Part shown: one piece after another, positions 12,048-21,614 of the stretch
Position numbering within the stretch: the stretch's first letter is position 1
How the letters are laid out: the number at the start of each line of letters is the position of its first letter
Origin: Paramarasmius palmivorus
Lineage: Eukaryota; Basidiomycota; Agaricomycetes; Agaricales; Marasmiaceae
Length of the DNA stretch: 50,750 nucleotides
Direction of reading: 5' to 3'
Assembly (NCBI GenBank): GCA_037176845.1
Contig: JAYKXP010000239.1
Coordinates: 1-50,750, forward strand
Translations under genes and position numbers: made by a program
The notes under the pieces: model-generated
Told to the model about the DNA's origin: nothing
Seen by the model: the letters and a program-made list of their open reading frames with translations, nothing else
Databases searched by the model: none

Positions 12048-12775
12048 ATGTCTTCTATCGGAACGCTATACACCACTCCCAAACAGGCTACCGGCAAGCT
12101 CGTACGTGCATTACTCCCTCGAAGCCAAACTTTGTATACTAATACCGGAGTCGCACACAGATCCTCGCAGTCGCAGCCCTAGGCTCTCTAACCCTCGACC
12201 CAACCCCTTCTTCCTACATTCACTATCAAACCAACAAAACCCCCGAATTCACCTCCAAATTCCCACACGGCAAAATCCCAGCATTCGAATCCAAAGACGG
12301 TTCTTTCAAATTATTCGAAGGGTACGCTATCGCGCGATACCTCGCCTCTCTTGCCAACCTCCTCGGTTCTACCCCGGAACAAGCCGCTCTCGTAGACCAA
12401 TGGTCTCACCTCGCCGAAACGGAATTCGATATCCCATCAACGTTCATCGAGCGAATGTGTCGTGGTACTCTTACATATAGTGAACTCACACATACGTCTC
12501 TCGTAGAGCGTATCACGCGGACGCTGAATACGTTCAACAACCATCTTATGGTGAATACTTACCTCGTGGGTGAACGCCTCACGCTTGCGGATCTTGTTCT
12601 GGCGGCTGTGGTTTATCGAACTGTTCAGACGACGTTGGATAAGGAGTTGCGCGGCAAGTTCACTGCCGTTATTAGGCATTTTGAGACGGTGGTTAACCAG
12701 CCGAAGGTTAAGGATATCTTTGGGAGTGTGGAGTATGTGGAGAAGCCTATTGCGGTTGCGCCGTCCAAGAAGTAA
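12048..12775 (+). CDS. Truncated eEF1B-gamma paralogue (GST domains only)
   Basis: Two exons (12048-12101, 12161-12775) code an open 222-aa protein collinear with residues 1-~222 of the neighbouring eEF1B-gamma. The first 18 codons differ by one residue (KQATGKL for YQATGKL). GST N- and C-domains are intact ([50 protein letters not shown]). Intron 1 is shared; intron 2 of the full gene is absent, and three residues near LANLLG are missing. The frame stops at APSKK-TAA inside the former linker. The next 42 bases (12776-12817) still read NPKEADNDELEGKN followed by a GTGAGTGG donor, matching the far end of the full gene. So the whole EF1G domain was lost by internal deletion. It could be a pseudogene, or a GST-only protein able to bind eEF1B partners; the open frame favours recent or selected coding. 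Confidence 0.75.
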
Positions 12776-13221
12776 AACCCCAAGGAGGCGGACAATGACG
12801 AACTCGAAGGGAAGAATGTGAGTGGTCATAGCTTTTTTTGTTCGTGTATTTCTTTTTGCTGATTTGCGATGCAACTCAAGTAAATGCTTTGCTTTTCCGG
12901 CGGCTCTGATGGGGATGGGTATTCGGTAGTCCTTTTTTTTCTTGTACTTGTATTCCGAGCTTTTCAAAGCACTTTTCACAATCAGTTTGGGAGGAACGTC
13001 TTGGCGGTGTTGAATATTGAACATTGTGGTTTTTAGGTACATATTCGACTATACACAAGGTACGAGTGAGTCTGCCAAGGGGCCGACATTCGCCCCGAAT
13101 CTTGGCGACCACCGTGAGACGTTGCTTGGGCGCTTACACGAAGTAATAAATACATCCGATATCCTTTAAACGATAGCACCGTGATCCCAAGGAGTGGTGC
13201 TTATTACACGTAAAAGCAAGG
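12776..13221. other. 3' remnant of the paralogue and spacer
   Basis: The first ~45 bp are the leftover linker and exon end of the deleted eEF1B-gamma copy. The rest has no recognisable gene and separates it from the convergent glutaminase-like gene. Confidence 0.45.
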
Positions 13222-14531
13222 TCATCGAAGAGAGGAAGGGGGTGATTCGGCGCGATATGAGGGCGGGGGCCCATATACCCTTGACTGAAGCTCCAGGATG
13301 GTGCGCCTCAGATGTTCGACCGTGTTCCTCAACGAGCGCGTATCATCTGCATGTCCTCTGGCAGATGAGGACGGTGATCCGGATCTTGTATAAGCAGTCC
13401 GGATCACTACGTCTTCCGAGTCCTCTGCGCGAGAGGTTAACTCCAAATCTGCTTGTTCCCGTGTCTGTCTCAGAAGATCTGGGTCAAACTCGTACCGTTT
13501 CCTACTAGTATAGGCGGCGTTATATTGATGCTGAAGTTGGGCTTTCTGTGTAGTATATGGCTCGATGCGATATTCAGCAAGTTCAGGCCCATTTCCTGGG
13601 ACGTCCGAGCTCTCGCGAAACCATTCTCGCGATGGACACCACGCCTGAGTATGTCTTCTCTGTCGCCACCAAAGCAGGAAAACAAGGACCATCAGAACGA
13701 GGCTAGCGACACCCATGCCAATGCCAAGTTGAGCGCCAATGCTAAGATTAGCCACGGCCTTCTCTTGACTTCCCACCGTCGGGATCCCTGCGAGTTTATG
13801 GTCGATGCTAGAGGTAGCCAGTCAGCTTCAGACTATGGCTCTTATGACAAGTAGACACTCACCTCATTGCGAGAAGACCGAACGCAGCTCCCTGTGCCGG
13901 ACTTGATGCCGAAGATGTCAGAAAATATTGACTGATCAAAATGTGAACGCCACTTACCTGGCCTGTCCAGTAACAACCTTTCCATCCTGAATATTGTATG
14001 TCGACGGGAACGGAGCGAATAGAGTATTATCTACAGCCTTTTCATAAACTCCTCGCAGGAGACTATCCCGAGTCGATGCATCATTCGCCGTTGCAGCCGT
14101 CAACATCGTCCAGTCTACGTGATAGATGAGTACATATTATACACTGAAACCACTGCAAGACATCGTTTACTTACGAGATTTCGCTACACTGACACTATTG
14201 TCAAAAGGCACTCCAAATTTATTACCTTTACCTTTCGTCTCAATCGAGTTAGGTATAGAATGTCGAGAATGGGACACACCTGATTGCACCAGGCTGTTAT
14301 AGAACCTATCTTGGGCATCATAAATCTGTTCCACGCCCGATTAGTCGTATTCCAGCGATCGCACTTATGTCGCTCTCTCACCTCTTGACTAACCAAGTTC
14401 ATACCCAACAATTTATGCGCGAATAAGTTATAGATCATACCCCACGAACCGCCAGAGTTATAGGAGGACACTAAATGCCCGTTGACATTCGCTGATTGCT
14501 CCCATTGTTTAATCCAAGTCGCTGCTTGGTT
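13222..14531 (-). pseudogene. 3' part of a GtaA-like glutaminase with C-terminal membrane anchor
   Basis: Secreted fungal glutaminase-A-type proteins carry DUF4965/DUF1793 regions. The exons found here, read down the minus strand, give NQAATWIKQWEQSANVNGHL and GGSWGMIYNLFAHKLLGMNL, both typical of this family. IYDAQDRFYNSL, NKFGVPFDNS, WTMLTAATANDASTRDSLL and AQGAAFGLLAMSIDHKLAGIPT follow. Introns are 50-65 nt and GT..AG. The tail is unusual for the enzyme core: a ~23-residue hydrophobic helix (LGIGMGVASLVLMVLVFLLWW) followed by a basic stop-transfer and ~130 Ser/Arg-rich residues, so the protein would be a type-I membrane protein. Everything upstream of the exon starting at 14531 is missing. 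Forty-five bp of the preceding intron remain, then the retrotransposon LTR begins. No matching 5' exons were found beyond the element, so the gene is 5'-truncated. Confidence 0.7.
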
Positions 14532-14576
14532 CTAACAAGGTCGACAGTCATTATACGACATCGCTCAACACAAATG

Positions 14577-14835
14577 TGTGAGGACTAGGCCGGACCGCGG
14601 GACGGAATACGACTTAGCCTCCGAGTCGAGGTGAAAATAAGTAAGAAGGTATTAGAGTTGATTCGCTAAAGAATATCTAGCTACATGAAGGCTTAAGTAC
14701 TATTAAATGAAACATAACTACGAGTAAAACTAGTGATATAACTAAGAGACCAAACTTGTAACTAAACTATGAAATAAAACATGAATAAAACAAGTAATCG
14801 ATTAGTAGTTACCGATCTCGGACCGAATCGTGACA
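14577..14835 (-). repeat. 3' LTR of the retrotransposon (by element sense)
   Basis: It is 259 bp, begins TGTGAGG and ends GTGACA on the plus strand, and is identical by eye to 21057-21315. It lies in the intron upstream of the truncated glutaminase exon. Confidence 0.93.
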
Positions 14836-14848
14836 CCACCCCCCTCCT
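14836..14848 (-). promoter_or_regulatory. Polypurine tract
   Basis: On the element's sense strand the bases next to the 3' LTR read AGGAGGGGGGTGG, the expected plus-strand primer. Confidence 0.75.
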
Positions 14849-14873
14849 AGGTCGAATGAAAGAGACCGAAAAA

Positions 14874-15479
14874 TCAGAATGAGAGGTCCGAAGTACTATC
14901 ATAATTTAACCAACTGTCGCCTCCTAGCAGTCCCAACTCCGAAGGACAAGGTAACGGGGAGCCGTTGATGAAGAATTCGGCAAATGTTTCTCCATCTACA
15001 AAGTACAACTGTGCACGTTGTTGAACAAGCTTGTTGTAATGATAGGGGGATTGCGGTTGTGAGTTGAGAAAGGTATTGGCAACATCTCGTGCGTAGATGC
15101 GGAAGGTGTCGAAGGAACTGGATGTACAGACTGGGAATCCAGATTCGACGTGGAACAGTCGACCGTCACGTAGTTCAAATTCCTTGATGTAGGTATAGAA
15201 AGTGCGCGGGGAAAAGGGTTCTCGATAGTGAACGCGATTGTTTTTCGAATCAGTGAATCTGTACCGAATGGGGATATACGCCACAGAGGGAACGAAGTCG
15301 AGTTGCGAGTGATTAATGGGAAGATGTTTAAGATAGTTGATTAATTCGGAGAAAGTGAGCAATGGATCACGACGCCAGATTTCGACAGTGGTGGTTCCGT
15401 TGCCGACAAAGATGTCATAATGAAAGGGAATAGAAAATGGAAGTCGTTCGGAGTGATGTGTCGAAGGGTATGAGGGCAT
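14874..15479 (-). CDS. Extra retrotransposon ORF downstream of pol, unknown function
   Basis: This is a 201-codon frame from the first ATG at 15479; the same frame is open to a TTG at 15488 that overlaps the pol stop. It sits between the chromodomain end of pol and the 3' LTR, where typical chromoviruses have no gene. The product is rich in aromatic and Asn/Ser residues. Notable pieces are YDIFVGNGTTTVEIWRRDPL, SYRFTDSK-like RYRFTDSKNNRVHY, FYTYIKEFELRDGRLFHVE and LYFVDGETFAEFFINGSP. I see no signal peptide, membrane helix, zinc motif or chromodomain. It is not an envelope by sequence. An unbroken 200-codon frame beside a frameshifted integrase, in a recent copy, suggests coding. Function unknown. 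Confidence 0.6.
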   Translation of the reverse strand: MPSYPSTHHSERLPFSIPFHYDIFVGNGTTTVEIWRRDPLLTFSELINYLKHLPINHSQLDFVPSVAYIPIRYRFTDSKNNRVHYREPFSPRTFYTYIKEFELRDGRLFHVESGFPVCTSSSFDTFRIYARDVANTFLNSQPQSPYHYNKLVQQRAQLYFVDGETFAEFFINGSPLPCPSELGLLGGDSWLNYDSTSDLSF

Positions 15480-15484
15480 ATTAA

Positions 15485-18400
15485 TCAACGTCGATTTCGA
15501 TGTTTGCGTTTATGAATTGGATCAAGTTTCTCAGGAGGTATAACTTTGCGTCCCGATCTTGTGGTTGTTAGTGACGGTGGCGTATAGGAATGTTTGGGAT
15601 CGATGTGTAGGGGTTGAGGTGACGGTGGTCGTATGGGAACCATTCGATCTACCATCTGGTTAGGGGCATGGGTATGATCATTGGTAATGGTACGAGTTGG
15701 AATCTCAGAAGATGAGCGTTGTCGGGTAATAATGAATTGATTAGGTCTCGGTGCCTTTGGATGTCGTCGATGAAAATGTTCGATTTTTTCGTTGAATGAC
15801 AGAGGAATATCTGAAAGGGGCACCCAAGTGTCCTCTTCTTCGTCGGTATCTTTGAAATGAACCAGATATTCATATAGTTGACCTATTTTTCTGCAGTCTT
15901 GAACTGATTCCATTGAGAGTGCAGGATCGGCATCGATTTCGACAGGAATGGGAGAAGAATGGGGATGGAATTCTGAAGGATCCTGATAGGGTTCAAGTAG
16001 GGAGATGTGAAAGACAGGGTGTAGACGGCTTAGATATGAGGGAAGTTTGAGTTTGTATGAATCTGTGTTGGCAATACGCTTTTCCACAGGGTAAGGACCT
16101 AATTTACGGTGATCCAATTTCTGAGATGGGCGCATGGTCTTGATATTACGTCGTAGTAACCATACCAATTGACCAGGTTCAAGTTGAGGTGCAGGAGTAC
16201 GGTGTTTATTGTAGAACTTGGCTTGCTGTTCTTGAGCATGTTTCAGCTCGAGTCGTAGTTCTTCATGGATTACTCTCAAACGGTTTGCCAAGTCAGATGC
16301 GGCAGGGACTGTGGAACGCTCAGTGATGCGTGGTTCGAAGGTGGGATGATAGCCTAGATTGGCATAGAATGGTGATTGCTTAGTTGAGTCGTTCTCGGAG
16401 TTATTGAACGCAAACTCGGCAAGTGGTAGATAATCGACCCAATCATCCTGATGGTATGAACAATAGGCGCGTAAATAAGTTTCGAGCGTTTGATTAGTCC
16501 TCTCGGTGAGACCGTCGGTCTGTGGGTGATATGCAGTTGAAGTCCGAACATCAATTTGTAGCTGCGCTGTCAGTTCTTTCCAGAACTTTGAAATGAAGAG
16601 TTTATCACGGTCGGAGATGATGTTGGCAGGTAAACCATGTAGACGGAAAATACGATCAATGTACAGCCATGCAAGTTGTTGGGCGGTGATGGTTTCGTTA
16701 CAAGGGATAAAATGGGCGGCTGCGAGTAAGTCTGTCACAGACTACCCAAATAGTGTCGTGTCCGTGAGAGACAGGGAGTTTGGTAATGAAATCCATAGTA
16801 ATGGATTGCCAGGGTCGGTTGGGAATTTCAAGAGGTTGAAGAAGGCCATAGGGTTTGTGCCTTTCAGACTTAACCCTTGGACATGTGTCACAGGCAGCAA
16901 CATATCGACGAATGTAACGATCCATTCCAGGCCATGAATAATCGCGAGAGACTAACTTGAGAGTCTTTCTTCGTCCGGGATGACCACCTAGGAACAACGT
17001 CATGCCGTGAATGAACAATGTCACGGCGTAAAGAAGGGGGAACGTAAAGATGGTCTTTATGGAAAACGAGATCACTCTCCGTGCGGAAATCCGAGTCTCC
17101 TGCAACAAGAGCTTCCCTCCAGGTGTGATCCTCCTGGAAAGCGGCTTTAAACTTGGCAAGCAACTCAGAGTTGTCGATGGAAATGGTTGTGAGAGCGGAA
17201 ATTGATATGGAATTAGGAAGATGAAATTCGGAATAAGTGGAAGGGGAAGTTAAGCGCTCAAGACGATTTGGTGTTAAAAATGGTCTGGTGTTGCGCCGTA
17301 AGATGCTCATCCCCCTTTTGAGGAATAAAATCAGGACGTCTTGAAGCAGCATCAGCTACGTTCAACTTTCCGGGTGCCCAGATGAGCTTGAAGTCATAAT
17401 CGGAAAGGAACATTGCCCAACGTGCTTGACGACGGTTAAGCAAACGTGAAGTCATAAAATATTCAAGGTTCTTGTGGTCACAAATGACGGAAATGGGAAA
17501 GGGAGAGCCAACAAGCCAATGACGATGCTCCTTGAATGTCTCGACAATAGCTAGGAGCTCCTTATCATGGATTTCGTAGTTGATTTCGGCAGGAGAAAAT
17601 TTGCGTGAGAAGAATGAGACAGGATGAAGTTGTCCTTCCTCGTCAGGTTGTTGTACGATTCCTGACATGGCAAAGTCAGATCCATCAGTCGAAATGGTGC
17701 AGGGAAGACGGGGATCAAAATGACGGAGTACGGGTGCAGTAGTGAAACGACGTTTTAATTCATCAAAGCTATCACGGCACTGCTGATTGAAGTCAAAGGA
17801 AGTGGACTTCTTGGTGAGATTTGTGAGCGGTGTAGTGATTCTTGAATAGTCGTGAATGAAACGGCGGTAAAAATTGGTGAAGCCAAGGAATGATTGAAGA
17901 TCCTTGAGCTTGGTGGGTTCAGGCCAAGAAACGATGGTATCGAGTTTCTTCGGGTTCATAGAGATGCCATCAACGCCAATGATATATCCGAGGTATTCAA
18001 CCTCAGACTTATCAAACTCGCACTTTTTAGCATTAGCACAGAGGTTAGCAGCGCGTAGACGTTCAAGTACGAGACGAACATGATGATCATGCTCCTCCTG
18101 AGTGCGGGAAAAGATAAGGATATCATCAAGATATACCACGCAGACAATGCCTAAAACGTCGCGTAATACATCCTGAATGAAGGATTGCCAAGCAGCGGGT
18201 GCATTGGTAAGACCATAAGGAACAATGAGGTGTTCAAAGAGGCCAAGGTGTGTACGGAAAGCAGTTTTCCATTCATCACCATCACGAATGCGTAAGTGAC
18301 TGTACGCACTCTTGAGGTCGATGACTGAAAATACCTTGCAGCCTTGAACAGACTCTAGAAGGTCATCTACCAGGGGTAATGGGTAGCGATTCTTCTTGGT

Positions 18401-19687
18401 GATGGAATTGAGGCCGCGGAAATCGACGCAGAGACGAATTTCTCCAGTCTTTTTCCGGGTAAAGAGTACCGGAGCGCCAGCGGATGATGTGGAACGACGT
18501 ATGTGACCTCGCTTAAGATTAGAATTGACATATTCGGCTACCGCTTCTTTCTCCTGGGGTGTGAGCTTGTAAATGGGACCAAAAGGTGGAGTTTTCCCAT
18601 CCTCAAGCTCAATATCAATGTCGTACGGTCGATGTTCAGGAAGCTTTTCGAACTCTTGGGGGTTGAATACAGTATCGGCGAAGTCGGAATACTTTGATGG
18701 GACAAATTTCATATAATCATCATCCGGCGGCTGAGGTGGAGGTGAGTCTGGGGAAGGATTGGAAATATGGTCGGGATCTGAGATGAATGAATTCAGGTAC
18801 GTCCTTGAGTTGATGTCATGGAACATCAAGAGAGAGACCGAAGTGGGATCATCACGGGTAATGCGCGCAAACTTTTGACGGCTGATGATTTTTACATTTG
18901 GTGTCGTATCTGGAGGTTTCAAAAACTCGGTGGGAGAAGGAGAGGATCTAGGGAAAGCAGCACCCGAGCCATTAAGGCTGGTTAACATGCTCAAAAAGGA
19001 AGAGAATTGAGGTTTCGGTGGCGCAGGTTGTGTTAGGACTATTTTTGGAATGGTCCTTGGGAACTTTGACGCTATCCACGAAGTACGAGATGCACCGGAG
19101 AGACCAAGGCCGTCTGTGTGCAGGGAACTAAGGGTTTGAGTCGGAGTGCGCATAGGACTAGGGCCCTTGGCGTATACCGTAACAGAAGCGGGTAATTCAC
19201 AACATCTGAACGTGAGTGATGATTCAGCCCAGTCGATGAAGGGATTATGACGTCTAAGCCAGTCGAGACCCAAAATAATGGGATAGTCAACGGAAACGAC
19301 ATTGAATGTGATATGTTCAGAGTGGGAACCAATGGAAAGGTGTGCGGTGACATCCTGGGTGATCAATCCGGATGCTATAGGTCGGTCGTCAACGGCCGTG
19401 ATGGGAATAGGGGAGTCCTTGAGCCTGCGAGGAAATGAATGGCGAGCCGAAAACTTGTCGGAAATGCATGTGTTGGTTGCTCCACAATCAACTAGCGCAT
19501 AAGTCGAAATAGGTTTATTATCGGATGAGCGTAGCATGACAGGTAAGAACATTAAGATAGTTGAAGTATTAATAGCATGAATGAAGACGGGAGCAGCAAA
19601 GGAGTTAAGGGAATAGGTGCCATCTGACAGGCGGGTATAGGGAGCATCCAGCTTCCTACTGCAGGAAGAACGAGTCCCAACGTCCAC
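15485..19687 (-). pseudogene. pol: pol polyprotein (PR-RT-RNaseH-IN-chromodomain), three frameshifts
   Basis: The first open part (19687-17258, 809 codons) has the protease site VDCGATN (D67), RT motifs VIDLKSAYSHLRI, FEHLIVPYGLTNAPAAWQSF and YLDD (18122-18133, residues 519-522), and RNase H STDGSDFAMS with EINYEIHDKELLAIV. Frame then changes near 17278 in a T5 run, near 17010 around the GGHPG motif and near 16735 around TDLLAAAHFIPC. Across these frames lie the integrase H2C2 zinc finger (CDTCPRV), DFITKLP, SDRDKLF and the TERTNQTLE catalytic region. The last frame (16738-15485) holds the GPYPVEKR GPY/F module and a chromodomain (SVQDCRKIGQLYEYLVHFKD, EEEDTWVP). RT and RNase H look active; integrase could not be made without frameshift correction. 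The frame differs from gag, whose stop is 30 bp upstream. Confidence 0.92.
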
Positions 19688-19716
19688 CGAATGCTCTGGG
19701 ACTGAAGAGCACTCGG

Positions 19717-20901
19717 TTAAGCTTTTCCCGAGCTAGCAGAAGACTTCTGCTTGGACAGGTAAGCTTTCTTGGCAGTCTCGGACATGTTAGGACAGTTGGC
19801 AATCTTGTGCTCGGAGCCCCCACAATACAGGCAGAGGTTTAGAGTACGACGGCGGTCTCGTTCTGCTTTGGTAAGCGGACCACGAGGCTTAGAGATAGTA
19901 GCGTCAATCTCCATGGGTTCGCCAGGAGGAAGTGTGGATGAGGAAGTGGAAGGGGAATAGGGAAGAGAGGAGTGACGGTATGAGTTGTCGGTACTGGTAT
20001 GGGACTTCGACTTTCCGGTTTTTGAACCCTTCTTCTTTTCCAAATCACGCTGATGAAGCCGGTTGTCAATTTTGATAGCGAAATCCATGTACTCCTTGAG
20101 AGTCTTGGGAAGAGTCTCTTCGGAAGTGAGCGTGATGGCGTCCTTTACGCTATCCTTGAGATGCCGATAGAAATATAAGATTTTCGTTTCTTCGGTAAGG
20201 GAAAGATGGATGATGTATTCCATATAACGAGCAGCGTACTGAGCAGCAGATCCAGTTTGATACAACTCGTCGATCTTGTTCTGTGCAGTAACGGCTAAAT
20301 TCGAGTCGCCGAAATGCTTCTTAAAAGCAGTGCAGAAGTCGTCGAAGTTGTTAAGGAGGTCGGGAGTGAGCTGGAGAACTGAGTTATACCACTCTTTCGG
20401 TGTTCCAGGACCCAAATAGGTAGACATGTAGATACATTTGTCCTTGTCATAGACGTAGACGTCTCGAAGGAGATATACCGTGTCTTTGACTTCTTGAAGG
20501 AAGCCGACAACCTGGGTAGCCTTTCCGGTGAATGTAGTAGGCTCCTTAAACTTTGGCGTGGCTTTCGAGCGAGTAGATCCAGACCGTCCTAACTGTTTGG
20601 CAATATTGGCCATAGCGTCCTTGGTGCTTTGCTGAGTACCCATGATCTCTTGGAGGAATCTGGCAAGATCACTCCAGGGAGCTGGTTCTGGATTGGCGGT
20701 AGGAAATGATGTGGGATGAGCAGTTGATGGACCTGGTTGCGTGCCGAGCGGAGGAAAATCAGCAGTCGCAGGTGGTACCTGAGGATTCGGCGGCACTCCA
20801 AAAGCAGCCGCGGGGTCGGTTCCACCATAGTCGGTGCCATCGAAGCTACCTGGTGGTTGCATTGGCGACGTAGAGTCTGCCGCGAAATGTGGTTGAGACA
20901 T
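19717..20901 (-). CDS. gag: gag capsid-nucleocapsid protein
   Basis: This is an unbroken 394-codon ORF. The Ser/Pro-rich first ~100 residues are followed by a Ty3-type gag fold (FTGKATQVVGFLQEV, YLGPGTPKEWYNSVLQ, FDDFCTAFKKHFGD, TGSAAQYAARYMEYI). A basic Ser-rich region and one CCHC zinc knuckle, CLYCGGSEHKIANC, lie at about 357-370. It packages element RNA in virus-like particles. It is the first ORF after the 5' LTR; pol follows in another frame. Confidence 0.93.
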   Translation of the reverse strand: MSQPHFAADSTSPMQPPGSFDGTDYGGTDPAAAFGVPPNPQVPPATADFPPLGTQPGPSTAHPTSFPTANPEPAPWSDLARFLQEIMGTQQSTKDAMANIAKQLGRSGSTRSKATPKFKEPTTFTGKATQVVGFLQEVKDTVYLLRDVYVYDKDKCIYMSTYLGPGTPKEWYNSVLQLTPDLLNNFDDFCTAFKKHFGDSNLAVTAQNKIDELYQTGSAAQYAARYMEYIIHLSLTEETKILYFYRHLKDSVKDAITLTSEETLPKTLKEYMDFAIKIDNRLHQRDLEKKKGSKTGKSKSHTSTDNSYRHSSLPYSPSTSSSTLPPGEPMEIDATISKPRGPLTKAERDRRRTLNLCLYCGGSEHKIANCPNMSETAKKAYLSKQKSSASSGKA

Positions 20902-21044
20902 AGGGGAAGTATAGGATTAGGGAAAGTGGGGAAATATGAAATTAACGGAGGCAATGTCGAGGATGATAATTGGAAGGAAACGTGTACAAGCGGAGTTTAA
21001 CGGGGTTACGGAGTTAAGGTACGAGATGACGTGGCGTTTGTTTG

Positions 21045-21056
21045 AGCGAATCAAAC
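21045..21056 (-). promoter_or_regulatory. Primer-binding site, probably self-primed (Tf1-like)
   Basis: Read in the element's sense, the bases two nucleotides inside the 5' LTR are TTGATTCGCT (21054-21045). Their exact complement AGCGAATCAA occurs within the same LTR at 21147-21138. No match to a tRNA 3' end (a PBS starting TGG) is seen. The arrangement fits self-priming, where the RNA 5' end folds back on the PBS. Confidence 0.65.
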
Positions 21057-21315
21057 TGTGAGGACTAGGCCGGACCGCGGGACGGAATACGACTTAGCCT
21101 CCGAGTCGAGGTGAAAATAAGTAAGAAGGTATTAGAGTTGATTCGCTAAAGAATATCTAGCTACATGAAGGCTTAAGTACTATTAAATGAAACATAACTA
21201 CGAGTAAAACTAGTGATATAACTAAGAGACCAAACTTGTAACTAAACTATGAAATAAAACATGAATAAAACAAGTAATCGATTAGTAGTTACCGATCTCG
21301 GACCGAATCGTGACA
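21057..21315 (-). repeat. 5' LTR of the retrotransposon (by element sense)
   Basis: Identical by eye to 14577-14835. If transcription starts at the self-priming complement (21147), U3 is ~168 nt and R-U5 ~91 nt. Confidence 0.93.
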
Positions 21316-21463
21316 TGTTTGCAGCGACAAATCGTTGAATGTACCACAAACCGACGCCGTCATCCTGATTCCCTTCTCTCTGCGTTCCCGAATCTCAAAG
21401 GCGTTCCCAAAACCAATCTATCGCGTCTTCCGAGTCATAGAGTGCGCACGTTTCGAAAGCCCA

Positions 21464-21614
21464 CACCTAAGGTTCCCACCCCATCAAACAAATTAGTTGG
21501 CGCGTCAGGCCCATCTGATCCAACAACTTTGTGCTTTTGCCCGTGTTTTCTTCATCCGCGGGTAAAATCCGCGGGCATGGCAGACCCAGAAAGCTCTAAG
21601 GTCCACCTTGCCCG
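21464..21614 (+). repeat. Left ~150-bp terminal inverted repeat
   Basis: Matches the complement of 23923-24075 with scattered substitutions and 1-2 bp indels; the outermost ~45 bp are identical. Confidence 0.8.

Larger units (their letters stand above)
14577..21315 (-). mobile_element. Ty3/gypsy chromovirus-type LTR retrotransposon, 6739 bp
   Basis: Two LTRs (14577-14835 and 21057-21315) frame gag, a protease-RT-RNase H-integrase-chromodomain pol and an extra ORF, all on the minus strand. The domain order (RT before integrase) and chromodomain define a chromovirus. The two 259-bp LTRs look identical base for base, so the copy is very young. The polypurine tract adjoins the downstream LTR and a self-complementary primer-binding site adjoins the upstream one. 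The 5 bp outside each LTR (AAATG and TGTTT) do not match, so a simple target duplication is lacking. Integrase carries three frameshifts, so this copy should not move by itself. Confidence 0.93.

Noticed and set aside
11989..12480. 163-codon frame in the eEF1B-gamma paralogue
   Set aside because: Shifted-frame shadow; the real frame spliced at 12101/12161 matches the full-length gene residue by residue.
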